Below are positions 13,501 through 24,344 of a stretch of DNA of 64,000 bases, piece after piece. The notes under the pieces are model-generated. The model was not told where the DNA came from. It ran no database searches and saw only the letters and a program-made list of their open reading frames with translations. How positions within the stretch are numbered: the stretch's first letter is position 1; the number at the start of each line of letters is the position of its first letter. Both the position numbers and the translations under genes were made by a program. The stretch comes from Hydra vulgaris (lineage: Eukaryota; Cnidaria; Hydrozoa; Anthoathecata; Hydridae), in the NCBI RefSeq assembly GCF_038396675.1, contig NC_088932.1, positions 23,994,501 to 24,058,500 of the forward strand, written 5' to 3'.

Positions 13501-13789
13501 CTCCATGGATTTCTTCACACTGTGCTGCTGCGATTGCCAATCGAAACCGTTACTTCCATATTTATCAGCAAAACAATTCTCCAGAAAACAGACATCTGTT
13601 TATTACAGCTAGAAACCATTGTAAAAAGGTTTTGTCTAACGCCAAAGCCCGCTATTCTCAGGTCATAAAACCTTGTATCTCATCTCAAAAATTAGGCTCT
13701 CGTGACTTCTGGAGAATCTTTAATAGTATCAATAATAAGGGCAAATCTTTAATTCCACTTCTCTTGTAAACTTTTTATCAATATCATCC

Positions 13790-15357
13790 CTTGATTCCAC
13801 TAGTTGCGTTCTACCTGATATTGCCAACAAACAGGTTGATCCATTGCTTGACATTCGTATCGCTCCAGCTTCTGTATATAAAGTGATTTCTTGCCTAGAA
13901 TCTTCTACTGCTTGTGGCCCGGACAACATACCTGTTATTATCTTGCAGAAGTGTTCTCCGGAGCTGTCGTCTATACTCTCAAAACTATTTAACAAGTGTT
14001 TATCAGAGTCTTGTTTTCCAGCCTGCTGGAAAGCGGCATCCGTTATCTCTATCTTCAAAATTTCTAATGAGCGATCTGATTCGTCTAACTACCGTCCCAT
14101 TAGTCTTCTTCCTATCATAAGCAAGGTTTTTGAATCTTTAATTAACACTTAATTTCTCATCTTGAACCTAATAACTTACTTTCTGACCATCAATATGATC
14201 TTCTCGTTCTCCAGCCGATTTGCTAACAGTAATAATTGATAGGTTTTATCGTGCATTAGATAAAGGTGAAGAGGTTAAGGCCATCGCTCTTGACATTTCA
14301 AAAACATTTGATAAAGTTTGGCATGCTGATCTTCTCCATAAGCTTTCTTCTTATGGTGTATCTGGCAACATCTTTAAGATTATTGAATCCTTTTTCAATC
14401 GTAGCATAAAAGTTGTCCTCGGTGGACAGCACTCTTCTTCTTATTCTGTAACTTCAGGGGTTCCTCAAGGTTCTATCCTTGGCCCTATACTCTTTTTAAT
14501 TTACATTAACAAATCTTCCAGATATTCTCACATCTAAGGTGGCATTGTTTGCAGATGATACTCCCATTTATTCTTGTCGTGATAACCAGCACTCTCTGAT
14601 TGCTTGGAGGGGGCATTTGAGATTGAAAAGGATCTCACTTTTGCTACAGCATGGGGCTCACAGTGGCTGGTGAACTTCAATACAGATAAAACTCAATTTT
14701 TTTTAGCTAATCGTTATCGCAATAATTTAGATCTTCCTATATTTATGAACGGTGATGTACTCGATGAGTTGTCTACTCTTTATCTTCTAGGACTAACTCT
14801 TATTTCCAATCTTCCTTGGAAACCATATATCAAATCAGTTGCAAAATTAGCATCTGCTAAGGTTGCATCTCTTTATTGAGCTCGTCACTTACTTACTTCG
14901 GATTCTACTCTCTATCTCTATAAATCTCAAATCCGATCTTGTATGGAATACTGTTGCCATATATGGGGCGGATCTTCTAGGGATGCCCTTTCTCTTTTAT
15001 ACAAGGTGCAAAAACGCATTGTAAACATAGTTGGACCTGCAGCCAAGGCTCCAACCATTATCACATCGTTGTAATGTTGCTCCTCTTTCTTTTTTCTAGA
15101 AATGCTATAATGGGCACTGCTCTAAAGAGCTAGCGTCTCTTGTGCTATCTACTGAAATTCATTCTCGTGTTACTCGTCATTCAACTAAGTTTCATCCTTT
15201 TTCTGTGACTGTTCCTAAGTGCTCTAAAAACGATCATTCGTCTAGTTTTATTCCTCGAACATCAGCTCTTTGGAATTCGCTTCCTTCATCTTGTTTTCCT
15301 GAATCATATACTTTGCAATCCTTTAAGTCGTCCGTCAACCGTTATCTTGCTCTATAA
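13790..15357 (+). pseudogene. LINE family A reverse transcriptase and C-terminus, broken
   Basis: Recognisable reverse-transcriptase blocks: CGPDNIPVIILQKC near 13910, SNYRPISLLPIISKVFE near 14090, ALDISKTFDKVWH near 14290 (Asp of block A), SGVPQGSILGPILFLIYIN near 14455-14515, and FADDTPIYSC near 14550 (the catalytic pair). A C-terminal piece at 15142-15357 reads [16 protein letters not shown]. Stops or frameshifts occur near 13765, 14150, 14535 and 14877, so it cannot make an intact protein. Confidence 0.87.
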
Positions 15358-15458
15358 TTTTCATCTTTTCTCTTTCAGTAACTTCCAACTTTAATTAGTG
15401 GCTGCTTGCAGCCTTGTTTGAAGCGAAGATGTTTATAAAAATAAAAATAAAATAAAAA

Positions 15459-15764
15459 TATAATATCACTTCTGAGACACCATGCAAATAAATGTTTTTT
15501 GCTTAACTTGTAAACAGCAGCCTTTATGCTATTAACAAATAACTTTCAAAAACAAAAAATTTTTCGTAAATCAATTGTCTAATCGTCACCTAAACTTTGA
15601 TAGTTCATACGTCAAACATAAACAAACATTTTTCAAAATTTTTTTCATACAGACAATTTTATTGTAAAAATAACAATTATATAGTAAATAAACACAAGCA
15701 TTTTATATTTTATTTCAAATGAGAAAATAGTAATAACAAAAATATAATAAAAACAACATAATAT
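15459..15764. other. AT-rich DNA without recognisable features
   Basis: I see nothing assignable here. Confidence 0.5.
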
Positions 15765-15930
15765 CAGGCTCGTAGCAACCCGCTGGGTAGCAGGGGCATT
15801 TTCCCACCCAATAATTTTTCAAATAAATAATTTTGAAGAAATTGACTGAAAAATGACTAAAAAAAAAGGTCCTTAAAACTATTTCGGGGTAGTACTGCCC
15901 CAAAATATAATTTTTGTTCCTACGGCCCTG
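15765..15930. mobile_element. Small hAT-type MITE, about 166 bp
   Basis: The left end reads CAGGCTCGTAGCAACCCGC and the reverse complement of the right end reads CAGGGCCGTAGGAAC. These are imperfect terminal inverted repeats of the CAGGG hAT type. The interior is short and non-coding. The flanks (AATAT / AATCT) give at best a degenerate target duplication, so the assignment rests on the ends. Confidence 0.55.
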
Positions 15931-17100
15931 AATCTATAACAAGGTCCAATATAACAAATTTAACGTAAATCTACTTGTTTTTGAATAAGCACTTTATATT
16001 TTTTTACATTCTCAAACATACTGTTGACTAAAGTAAAACACTAAAGATCCACACAACAAATCATACTGCGAAATCATACAACCATTTGTAGAAATTTCAA
16101 ACCAATGTAACTTGTAATCTGCATATAAAAGCAGGGCCGTCCTATATAGCTTTTATTTATTTGCTTTTATATAAACAATATTTAAACGGGGCTCGGTGAT
16201 AAGACAGTTTATGTCTTCTTCTTATTCCGGCCTTAATTTCTATAAATAGTATGTATTTGTTGTAAATTTATCAAACAGTAAACTTCAAAAAAAAAAAATT
16301 AAAAATAAAGATACAATTTTTTTGAAATCAATAATGAATAACTGGTTACTAGCTGAATCATTTTAAATATTCCTGCCTGTGAGTGTGCTAATGAGTCTAG
16401 TACTACAGCAAATTACTAGATGACAGTGTGACTCCAGGTATAGCTTAATAGCTGTATTACCTTGTTCATAATCACATAATCATAATTTAAAAACGAGGTA
16501 GTTTAAAGTAGTAGCAAATAAATATATTGCTCAATTTTTATTACAAAATCTATGCAAAACAAAGGATACTTGGTACAAAAAGCAGCGTTGATCGCACCCA
16601 CCAACCCCACCTGCAGTACGGGCTTGTAATATTTTGTGAACGTTTTAACGATGATGGTAATAATTGTCAAGAGAGGAAATAAAGGAAGATTATTTGCTTT
16701 TTTTAAGCCAAAAATTTAAGACAAAATAGAAGATTTGTGGAAGGACTGATTGCAATGGCTCCAATTTAAATGTAGCTAAAACTCGAATAACACTTATCCG
16801 AATTACATAACACTTAAATTCTTTTTAAGATTCTTTTTTTTTTTTAATTTTTTTTTAATTTTTAATTTTTTTTTCTTTTTTAACACTAATCTTATTAACT
16901 GGTCTTTAATTTAAATTTTCCTTAAATTATCCTATTAACTTATTTTTAGTTTTTAGGTGTAATTATTATTTTTTTAATCTTTTTTTACGATTTTCTTTTG
17001 ATTATAGATTAGTGACTGATTTTAACATACTTGTAAAATTTATATTTATTTTTTATATGGTACAAAGTAACTTTATGTTTACATTTTAATGATTGTACAC
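15931..17100. other. Intergenic or intronic AT-rich DNA
   Basis: No gene is recognisable. A possible hAT-like end (CAGGGCCGTCC near 16133) has no partner that I could find. T-rich runs lie at 16840-16880. Confidence 0.4.
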
Positions 17101-17102
17101 GC

Positions 17103-17430
17103 TTGCTGATGAAAGCACGTCGGGGCGTAGTCATAAGGCAAATATTGTCTTCTTTTAGCCCCGGTCATGTAGACTTTATTTATATAAAACGGCATTGTAT
17201 TCTTTTTCAATCAGAAAGCATTTCTTTGGATGACGAGGCAAAGTTTTTAAAGACTCTAATCGATGATACTGACCAACTACGTTCTTCTTGGCCCCAAATT
17301 CTATAAGAAGCGAAACTGGTTGCATCTGAGTTAGATTCGTTTTGGTTTCAAAAAGATTTTGTTAAGAAAAGGAAAAGGAAAATACTTCACGGCGAGTCGA
17401 TAAGTGATGTTTTATGTATGATAAAATAGT
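17103..17430 (+). pseudogene. Unrecognised coding-like relic, possibly hAT
   Basis: A 67-codon open stretch (17103-17306) is followed after one stop by AKLVASELDSFWFQKDFV and a basic KKRKRKILHGES. The basic run after an ELD-type helix resembles the equivalent place in the ZMYM1-like hAT relics at 1-1665 and 3595-5060 (KKRGRTKKR and RKRARKRKR). The match is weak and no other hAT motif is seen, so this is a guess. Confidence 0.25.
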
Positions 17431-17873
17431 GTAACCTGATATCTGTTCATTATAAAGCAGCTTTTAAAAGATTTACTGGCTAAAGCATGTACAAACATAA
17501 AATGTCTGTTGATGGTCATTACGACCTGAAAAATAAGAATCGTTCTTTTTGATTTTTATTGTTCCACTTTAAATTTACAAACTATGTTAGAAAAGCTCTA
17601 ACTGTTGGTTGGAGAAACTCAAAACGTTTTTTTACTTTATATTGTCGAACTTAATCATTTAAATTTGAGAAAAAAATAACTAATTTATTACTCATTGACT
17701 AAATTTGGAAGAAATCTCTAATCTTAAAAAACTTGTGTTGAATTATGCAATAGCAGATCCGTTTCAATCAAGTTACTTTGATAGATAGCAAAGTCCATAC
17801 AGCCTTATCGAATGTAACAAGTTTATTCAATGTTATTGTGTATGTAATGTTTATCAACATTGACAAACTTATA

Positions 17874-19166
17874 ACGGGTCCGCCATCTAACTTTTTTTTT
17901 TCAACTAGTGCTTATTTCGTGAATGGTAACACTTAGCTCATGTCTGATTTGACAGATAATTAGTTTTATCTTTCCGCTGAACGAATATGGTTGTGTATAC
18001 GCTTGAACAACGCTAGGAAATATTGCGACATTACTTTGAAAATCATGGTAATGTTGCAGAATGTGTGCGAAAATTGCGTACGGATTTTGGAAGAAGAGAA
18101 GCACCGTCAGCTCCCTATGTTCGTTATCTTGTGAAAAAAGTGAAAGAAACTGGCATCCTCATCGATAAACCAAAGCGTGAAAAGCCAAAAACAGTGCGTA
18201 TACCCGAGAATATTGCTGCTGTGGCAGAAAGTGTGCGTGAAGCGCCATCAACATCAATTCACCGTCGTTCTCAACAATTGAACATTTCGGAGAAATCATT
18301 GAGACGAATTTTGCATAAAGACCTTGGTATGACGCCATACAAAGTCTAATTGGTTCAGGAGTTGAAGCCAACTGACCATCCGATGCGTTTTCGCTTCGCT
18401 AAGTGGGCCTGCGATCGACTTACAGAAGATGCCGATTTTGCCAAAAAAAATCATCTTTTCAGATGAAGCTCATTTTGATCTTGGCGGTATGTAAACAAGC
18501 AAAATTGTCGCATTTGGGGCACAGAAAACCCGCACGCATACATTGAAAAGCCGATGCACCCAAAACGAGTCACTGTTTGGTGCGGATTTTGGTCCAGAGG
18601 CATAACTGGGCCATTTTTCTTCGAAAATGAGCAAGGAGTGGCCGTTACAGTAAATGGCGATCGTTATCGGGCCATGTTGACCGAATTTTTGTTCACAAAA
18701 ATTAAAGAGGAGGATATTGGCAACATTTGGTTTCAACAGGACGGCGCTACGTGCCACACAGCCGAAGCTACACTCGATGTTTTGCGCCCTGTTTTTGAAG
18801 ATCGCATTATCAGCCGCAGAGCTGATGTCGTTTGGCCACCTCGGAGCTGCAATTTGACACCGTTGGACTATTATTTGTGGGGTGCCCTCAAAGATAAGTG
18901 TTACGCCGACAAGCCAGAGACAATTGACGCTTTAAAGGGCAATATTCGTGAAGCCATTGGTGAAATACAATCGATAATGTGCTTAAAAATTGGACCGATC
19001 GTGTAGGCTACTGCATGGCCAGCCGAGGCAGCCATTTGAATGAAATTTTTTTACATTATTAACCGGAAGGATTGTACTTTCAAATAAAAAAAGATATTTG
19101 AGAAAATATTCAGTAGTTTTTTTTATAGCATTTTCAAAAAAAAAAAAAGTTATTTGGCGGACCCGT
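17874..19166 (+). mobile_element. Complete mariner element (DD41D type), 1293 bp
   Basis: Both termini are present: the left end is ACGGGTCCGCCATCTAACTT and the reverse complement of the right end is ACGGGTCCGCCAAATAACTT. The element is flanked by TA at 17872-17873 and 19167-19168, the standard mariner target duplication. The 1.3-kb length is normal for the family. One transposase gene fills the interior. Its codons are clearly richer in G and C than the surrounding DNA, which suggests a recent arrival. Confidence 0.95.
17987..19062 (+). pseudogene. mariner transposase, DD41D, inactivated
   Basis: The natural start is ATG at 17987 (MVVYTLEQR, then an in-frame TAG at 18014). An N-terminal helix-turn-helix region (HGNVAECVRKLR) and HRRSQQLNISEKSLRRIL precede the catalytic core. 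Catalytic residues: Asp in FSDEAHFDLGG, Asp in QQDGATCHT (codon 18740-18742) and Asp in TPLDYYLWG (codon 18866-18868), leaving 41 residues between the second and third. Damage: TAG at 18014, TAA at 18347 (a Gln codon in the family as I infer it), an extra A in the run near 18446, a missing base near 18490, and a small deletion near 18970. The end is readable in another frame (RVGYCMASRGSHLNEI) to a stop at 19060-19062. All three Asp codons survive. Confidence 0.93.
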
Positions 19167-19295
19167 TAATTTTTCTTTATTACTTTTTATCTACTCTTCA
19201 TGCGCGGATAAAAGTTTTTGTATCCCTCATTCTTATTTCATACGAGATACCAATCGAAAAATGGAATACATGAATAAACTAGTTGTAAAGTTAAT

Positions 19296-19436
19296 CCTAA
19301 TATGTAATCATAATCTTAATATGTAATCATAATCTTAATATGTAATCATAATCCGAATATGTAATCGAGCGGATGTGAAATATCCATAACCTTAATATGT
19401 AATCAGGCGGATGTGAAATATCCATAAGTTTCGTTT
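19296..19436 (+). repeat. 19-bp and longer tandem repeats
   Basis: Three to four copies of TAATATGTAATCATAATCT, then two copies of a longer unit containing GCGGATGTGAAATATCCATAA. It lies between the mariner and the 3' end of GLMP. Confidence 0.85.
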
Positions 19437-19964
19437 ACTTAGTCTGGAAACTGCAATGATCTACTCATGCATGTTCCACTGGTATTACATGCCTCAGGAC
19501 CTCTTCTGCCACCCCCCCTTCCAAAAAAACAACAAAAAAAGGAAGAAAAAAAAACACCACTTTTCATATAAAAATATTTTTCAAAATAAGAAAATTTATA
19601 TACATTTTATTGTACTAAGTTTATTTCTTATAAAACTAATGAAAAATAAAAAACAAAAAAAAAATAGAAATATGTTAAAATTGTTTTAACACTTTTTTAA
19701 CTCTATAAAATCTAAAGAATTAATATAACAGCTTATTATAAATACAGCTTAAATATAACAGCTATTGGGTTTTAACACACAACGTTAAAACAAATTTTTA
19801 ATATTATAAACCTCTATTTTCCATGGCATAATTTGAATACTGGATCGTTTTACAAAGTTTTGCTATACTAATGCAGATATAAATTTACAACAATCTTTAC
19901 ATAACTAAGGAAATACAAAAAGTGATTTTTATTAATAAATCTAAATATAAAATTTGATAGCGTT

Positions 19965-20136
19965 TCAGTTAATAGCCTTGTAATTATTGCGGCCAAATTT
20001 AACTTGCCTTATTAGTAATGTGAATATTCCAACAAGCATAAGAACAATTGGTGAACCAAGACAAATGGATATGATTATGTAAACCTTAGTTGAAACACTG
20101 TCTGTTGGAGGTTCGCCAACACCAACCATACCAGTC
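19965..20136 (-). CDS. GLMP: GLMP last coding exon
   Basis: Acceptor ...ATATTTAG precedes 20136. The exon completes a Trp codon (TG from the previous exon plus G), then encodes the juxtamembrane segment, the transmembrane helix and the 14-residue tail, with stop TGA at 19965-19967. Confidence 0.92.
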
Positions 20137-23100
20137 CTAAATATGTAAAAAATTCTTTAAAAAAAAGTTTAATATTTAAAAGGGGAGAAAAATCTGAATT
20201 ACACTATAGAAAACTGAGTCCATAACTACCATTTTACAGCAGGTAGAAAACAGTCCATAACTACCATTTTACAGCAGGTTGGAAATAGACGCAGCAGTCA
20301 ATATGAGTAGATGGAATATTCTTATGGATAATTTTCCCACTGTATCATCAAACCATTAAATTATATATTTACAAAAATTGTAACTTTTAGAACTTTAGGA
20401 AATTAAAATTGTAATACAATGGTGATTACAATGTAGTAAGAATACAATGGTGATGACAATGTAGTAAGAATTCAATGGTGATTACAATGTAGTAAGAATA
20501 ATAACTTTAAGAATAATTAAAGAAAAAAAATATATTATAAATCAAAACTATATCTTTATGTTTAAAAGAAAAAATTATAAATATTTTTACATTATAAATG
20601 CTAGTAAAGAAATGACAGTTCGGAAAAAAAAAAAAGGAGAAAAAAACTGGAGGTGTAATCAATTGAAAATTGATCAGGTTGTTATAAAATTACATCTGCC
20701 CTCCAAAGAAAGAAGAATTACAATCACTAGTAAAAGAAATGGATTATTATTTCCTCTGGAATTAAACTATACTTTGAATTGTTCTCAAGATCTGTGACAA
20801 TGGTGAAAAGACGATTGATTGAAGCAGGGCTTGGCAAGGAAACCTTTCCTTTGTGAACAATGTGTGTTGCCAACTGTGAAACATAGTGGGTATAATGTTA
20901 TGGTTTGGAGCTGTTTCAGTGGGAATACCACAGGTGACATTATTAAAATGTGTATTTAGATATTTTAAAGAAGTGTATTTAGATATTTTAAAAAGCCATG
21001 CTTTATCTTCCAATTACAATATATGCTATACCTTGCCATTCATTTTTTTAAAAAAATAACGATCTAAAGCATTTTTAAAAACTTTGTAGAAACTAGTTGA
21101 GTTAGAGAATGATTAAGGGTTGAATAGAATGATTTGGCCTCCTCAATCATCAGTCCTCACAAACCTTATGAACTTTTATATATCTCCTAATTATACTTTT
21201 ATAAACTAAAAAAAAAAAGTTAAAAAAGTAATTCCTAATGGTGCAAAAGATATGCTGAAAAAACCTTATAGTGATTGGCATAAAATTGACTTCAATAAAG
21301 TAAAGAAGTTATGTAAAACACCAAAAATATGCAAAGCAGTTTTTGCCTAGGCTGGATGCATGGAGTAATAGGCTGGATGCATGGAGTAATAGGCTGGATG
21401 CATGGAGTAATAGGCTGGATGCATGGAGTAATAGGCTGGATGCATAAGAGTAAATTATAACGTAATTTAATTTGATTTTGTATTTTTTTATCATATAAAC
21501 TTAATCGATAATAAAAGAATTTATAATTATTATTATCTATAATTAAAACTATAATCAAAAATTAAATAGAAAATAATCAACAGATCATCTATTATGTTAT
21601 GATAAAATAACATAATAGATGATCTAAATAAATTTTACTTTTAACAATGACATTCAATATTGCATGTTACTTTTTAACAATGACATTCAATATTGCATGT
21701 TACTTTTAACAATGACATTCAATATTGCATGTTACTTTTAACAATGACATTCAATATTGCATGTTACTTTTAACAATGACATTCAATATTGCATGTTACT
21801 TTTAACAATGACATTCAATATTGCATGTTACTTTTAACAATGACATTCAATATTGCATTCAATATTGCATGTTACTTTGGTGAATATAAAGGGCAAAAGA
21901 AATGTTTCAGCAGTTTGGGAATATTTTACTGTATGCCAATGGGCATTAGTGACTTGATGCCATTATTTTTACAGTCACTGAAATAAATGGACTCATGATA
22001 ATGCAGATTAATTTATAGCGGAACAATTTTTATATATTAACTTTGTGACGCCCCTAAAACCATATAAAACCATTTAAAATCATATAAAACCATATAAATT
22101 CATATAAAACCATAAGTTATGTATAAGTATGATAACATTTTAAAATTTATAAACTTTAAAAATACTATTAATAAAAAAAAATTAAAACAATGCTGATTCT
22201 TAACATCAACCAGAGTCCAACATGCAGCAAAGTCAATACTAAATGCTAAATTAGAACCGGCTAACAACCCACGCTAATACTATTTTCAACTCTCCACCAC
22301 ATTCCTGGTAGTACCACGCTCAACTTGTTTTTCCGCGCAGCAGCCTTATTTGTCAAGGTTTGTGTTTGAAATTATAGAGTTGAGAGAGGGTTATAACCAC
22401 AATTAAGTAGCCTCCTTGTCTGTAGTGGCCTACTCAGCCGTTGGGAGGTGAATGAACATTAAAAAAAAAATTTAAAAATCGAAAGTTGAAAAAATCCTCT
22501 GTTAAATATCTTATATATATTATTATGGCATTATTTATGTATTTTATTACGTTTACAAAAAAATAGATACTAAAAGTAATTATTAACTAATTTTTAGAAC
22601 ATTCAATTAAAAAGAGTCATACCAACTTGAATAATTTGTTTCTTGGTACCAACCATCTTTAGACACCCCAAAAGTAACATTTGTGGAGTAAAACATAATA
22701 CTTGGTATCCCAGCAACAATACTCCAGTCAATATAAGATTTAGAGTTTAACTTTCCTTTACTTGACAGTTCATTGCCAGAATCATCAAATTGGTACAATA
22801 ATGACTGAGTTTGCCTTGAAAACACCTCAGAATTATAAGCAACGGGTTTCCAAGATGCAAATGTACTAATTGGAAATGTAATTGTCCAATATTTAAATAT
22901 ACCTGGAGTATATTCATCATCGATAGATTTAAAAGTTTTGTATTTTCCAGAATCTTCACTATTATTTGTACTAAAAAAAGTAACCTCAACAGCATATCGC
23001 AAATATTTTTCAGCATACAATTTATTTAAAGTAAGTCTGAACTCTGTAACATTTTCATTGACACTGTCATGTGGAAGATCAGTAGAACGGTAGGTTTCAG

Positions 23101-23660
23101 AATATGTTTTAGTCTTTAAAATAAAATGCAAACATTAAAACAAAACTTTACTACAACAAAACAAAACAAATGTAACACTCAAATAAAAGCATAATATTAT
23201 AAATAGTTTTTAATAAACATACCATTAAAGTAAGCTGACTCGATGAGTTATGCGTGGTGCCACTAAATAATGTCATAACTGATTTGTCAGAATTGTCAGG
23301 GCTATTAGATAACAACCATTCATAGTGTGAGATTATATTTGGACCTATTTTTGAAGCCTTCTTTAAAGATACTGTATCCGAAGAATCATTATAAGAGAAA
23401 ATACGAGTTATGATCACTCCAGATAATTCTTTATTGTTGTCTGAAAAAGTAAATGCTTCACCATTTCTGTTGCAGATGTTGTCATTATTTATGGTCACAG
23501 TTGTTTTTTTTAAAACATGTTTAACAACAATGGTAGGTAAATTAATCGTAGATATCAAATAATGAATTTCATTTTCTAAATTGCTTTTACTTGTACTTTT
23601 TATATGAACCAGTTTATGTGATATATTTCCACATTTGACATCGTATACATTCTTGGTAAC
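19965..23660 (-). CDS. GLMP: GLMP, glycosylated lysosomal membrane protein (3 exons seen, first missing)
   Basis: Exons in coding order: 23660-23223, 23113-22623, 20136-19965, all with GT/AG introns. The product is a type I lysosomal membrane protein that in mammals partners and stabilises the transporter MFSD1. Family-defining stretches: SIDDEYTPGIF followed by FASWKPVAYNSEV, NVTFGVSKDGWYQE, NYSSW joined over the last intron to TGMVGVGEPP, one membrane helix (VYIIISICLGSPIVLMLVGI), and a short tail ending NNYKAIN. The tail resembles the YxxΦ-like lysosomal sorting end of the human protein. About 367 residues are encoded here; the human protein is about 406, so only the signal-peptide exon and a few residues are absent. 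Many Asn-X-Ser/Thr sites are visible. No frame damage is seen. The first exon must lie right of 23663 and was not found; family A LINE copy 2 and other elements lie there. Confidence 0.92.
20218..20510 (+). repeat. Short local duplications in the GLMP last intron
   Basis: GTCCATAACTACCATTTTAC occurs twice within 20218-20280, and a 28-bp unit containing AATGGTGATTACAATGTAG occurs three times within about 20418-20500. Confidence 0.85.
20780..21060 (+). pseudogene. Tc1-like transposase fragment in GLMP intron
   Basis: Frames switch, but VKRRLIEAGL (about 20802-20831) and then TVKHSGYNVMVWSCFSGN-like coding (about 20875-20930: VKHSGYNVMVWSCF, one frame change) match the middle of Tc1-like transposases, ahead of the second catalytic Asp. 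Both ends are missing. A 23-bp duplication (GTGTATTTAGATATTTTAAA twice) follows at 20949-20994. It is antisense to GLMP. Confidence 0.6.
21347..21447 (+). repeat. 21-bp minisatellite, about five copies
   Basis: Near-identical units AGGCTGGATGCATGGAGTAAT. Open frames through it (CIQPITP repeats on the minus strand) are by-products of the repeat. Confidence 0.97.
21582..21625. repeat. Hairpin, perfect 19-bp arms
   Basis: Arms 21582-21600 and 21607-21625 (AGATCATCTATTATGTTAT and its complement) with the 6-nt loop GATAAA. It sits between two minisatellites in the GLMP intron. Confidence 0.92.
21636..21872 (+). repeat. 32-bp minisatellite, about seven copies
   Basis: Tandem units containing TTTTAACAATGACATTCAAT followed by ATTGCATGTTAC. 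Units are nearly identical, so the array is young. Confidence 0.96.
22240..22455 (-). repeat. Interspersed repeat shared with 30700-30850
   Basis: The reverse complement shares an ordered series of blocks with 30700-30850: TTCACCTCCCAA / TTCACCTTCCCAA, GGAGGCTACTT, ACCCTCTC, TCAAACACAAA / TGAAACACAAA, and GCGTGGTACTACCAGG. The repeat is about 200 bp and non-coding, so a SINE or short MITE is plausible. I did not recognise a Pol III promoter in it. Confidence 0.7.
22623..23113 (-). CDS. GLMP: GLMP middle exon
   Basis: Acceptor TTTTAAAG precedes 23113; donor GTATGA follows 22623. It encodes TKTYSETYRSTDL to NYSSW, including the SIDDEY and WKPVAY signature. The upstream junction is phase 0 and the downstream junction splits the Trp codon after two bases. 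Confidence 0.93.
23223..23660 (-). CDS. GLMP: GLMP upstream exon
   Basis: Acceptor TTAATTACAG precedes 23660; donor GTATGT follows 23223. It encodes VTKNVYDVKCGN to SSSQLTLM, the luminal N-terminal half. LVHIKSTSKSN and the SGVIITRIFSYND stretch align in order with the mammalian protein. Confidence 0.9.
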
Positions 23661-23789
23661 CTGTAATTAAAAGTGCATTTATAAAATTAATAATAAAAAT
23701 ATTATGATACAATCATAAAACTGCTTGTAATTATTAATAACTAAATAAATAACTTAACTAAAAATTTTTTATACAAAAAAATTTATAAA

Positions 23790-24130
23790 TAAAAATGTCT
23801 TGCACAGATTGTGAAATTGAACAATACACCAAATATGCAATTTTTTGCTCATCTTGTGAAACAGATAGCACTATTGCATGGATTGTTGAAATGTTGAACT
23901 TTTATTGTTGTTTTTTAAATTTTTATTATATATAATAAGTTATACTTATTATATATAATAAAAATAACTGTTATTTAAACTTAATAAATACAATTAATAT
24001 TTACTAATATGATTATATATTAAAAAACAACAATAAAATTCAACATTTTGCAATCTGTGCAATAACGCTATCCAATTCATAAAAAATTGCACATTTTACA
24101 AAAAATGCAATTTGATGATCTGGGCATAAC
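23790..24130. repeat. Fold-back (MITE-like) repeat
   Basis: The left half 23868-23930 and right half 24008-24080 are inverted copies (GATAGCACTATTGCATGGAT / GATAGCGTTATTGCACAGAT, then a 30-bp stretch ATGTTGAACTTTTATTG / ATGTTGAATTTTATTG). The centre, around 23950, is itself a palindrome of TTATTATATATAATAA. Outer parts match more weakly. No target duplication was assigned. Confidence 0.7.
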
Positions 24131-24344
24131 ATCTTCGTTATTTAATTTTTTAGCTGTTTATTTTTATTTAGCTTATTATATTACTGAATTTATTGGCACA
24201 TTAAATTGTTAAATAAAGTCTGTACACAAAATAAATGTGAAAGGAGAAAAACAACTAAAAAAAAGTACTGCTCAATTTTTATTTCGAACCAAGTAATAAT
24301 TTTAATACAATAATATAAGAAGATCAAACATTAAAAAAAAAAAA

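Larger units (their letters stand above)
12155..15458 (+). mobile_element. LINE family A, copy 1, nearly full length
   Basis: A non-LTR retrotransposon with a 5' leader (12155-12570, conserved with 25725-26040), an endonuclease region (12571-13500), a reverse transcriptase (about 13790-14600), a C-terminal region (to 15357) and a 3' UTR ending in GGCTGCTTGCAGCC and an A-rich TAAAAA-type tail to about 15458. By its motif order (apurinic-type endonuclease then reverse transcriptase, no RNase H seen) it belongs to the CR1/Jockey group. Copy 2 is at 25725-28560 and a 3' fragment at 31546-31745. No target duplication was assigned. Confidence 0.88.

Noticed and set aside
18159-18757. Minus-strand open frames across the mariner
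   Set aside because: They are shadows of the GC-richer plus-strand transposase.
21292-21558. Minus-strand open frame with CIQPITP repeats
   Set aside because: It is a by-product of the 21-bp minisatellite, within a GLMP intron.
21347-21872. CRISPR-like array (regular repeats)
   Set aside because: Units are directly adjacent with no unique spacers, and the genome is eukaryotic; these are minisatellites.
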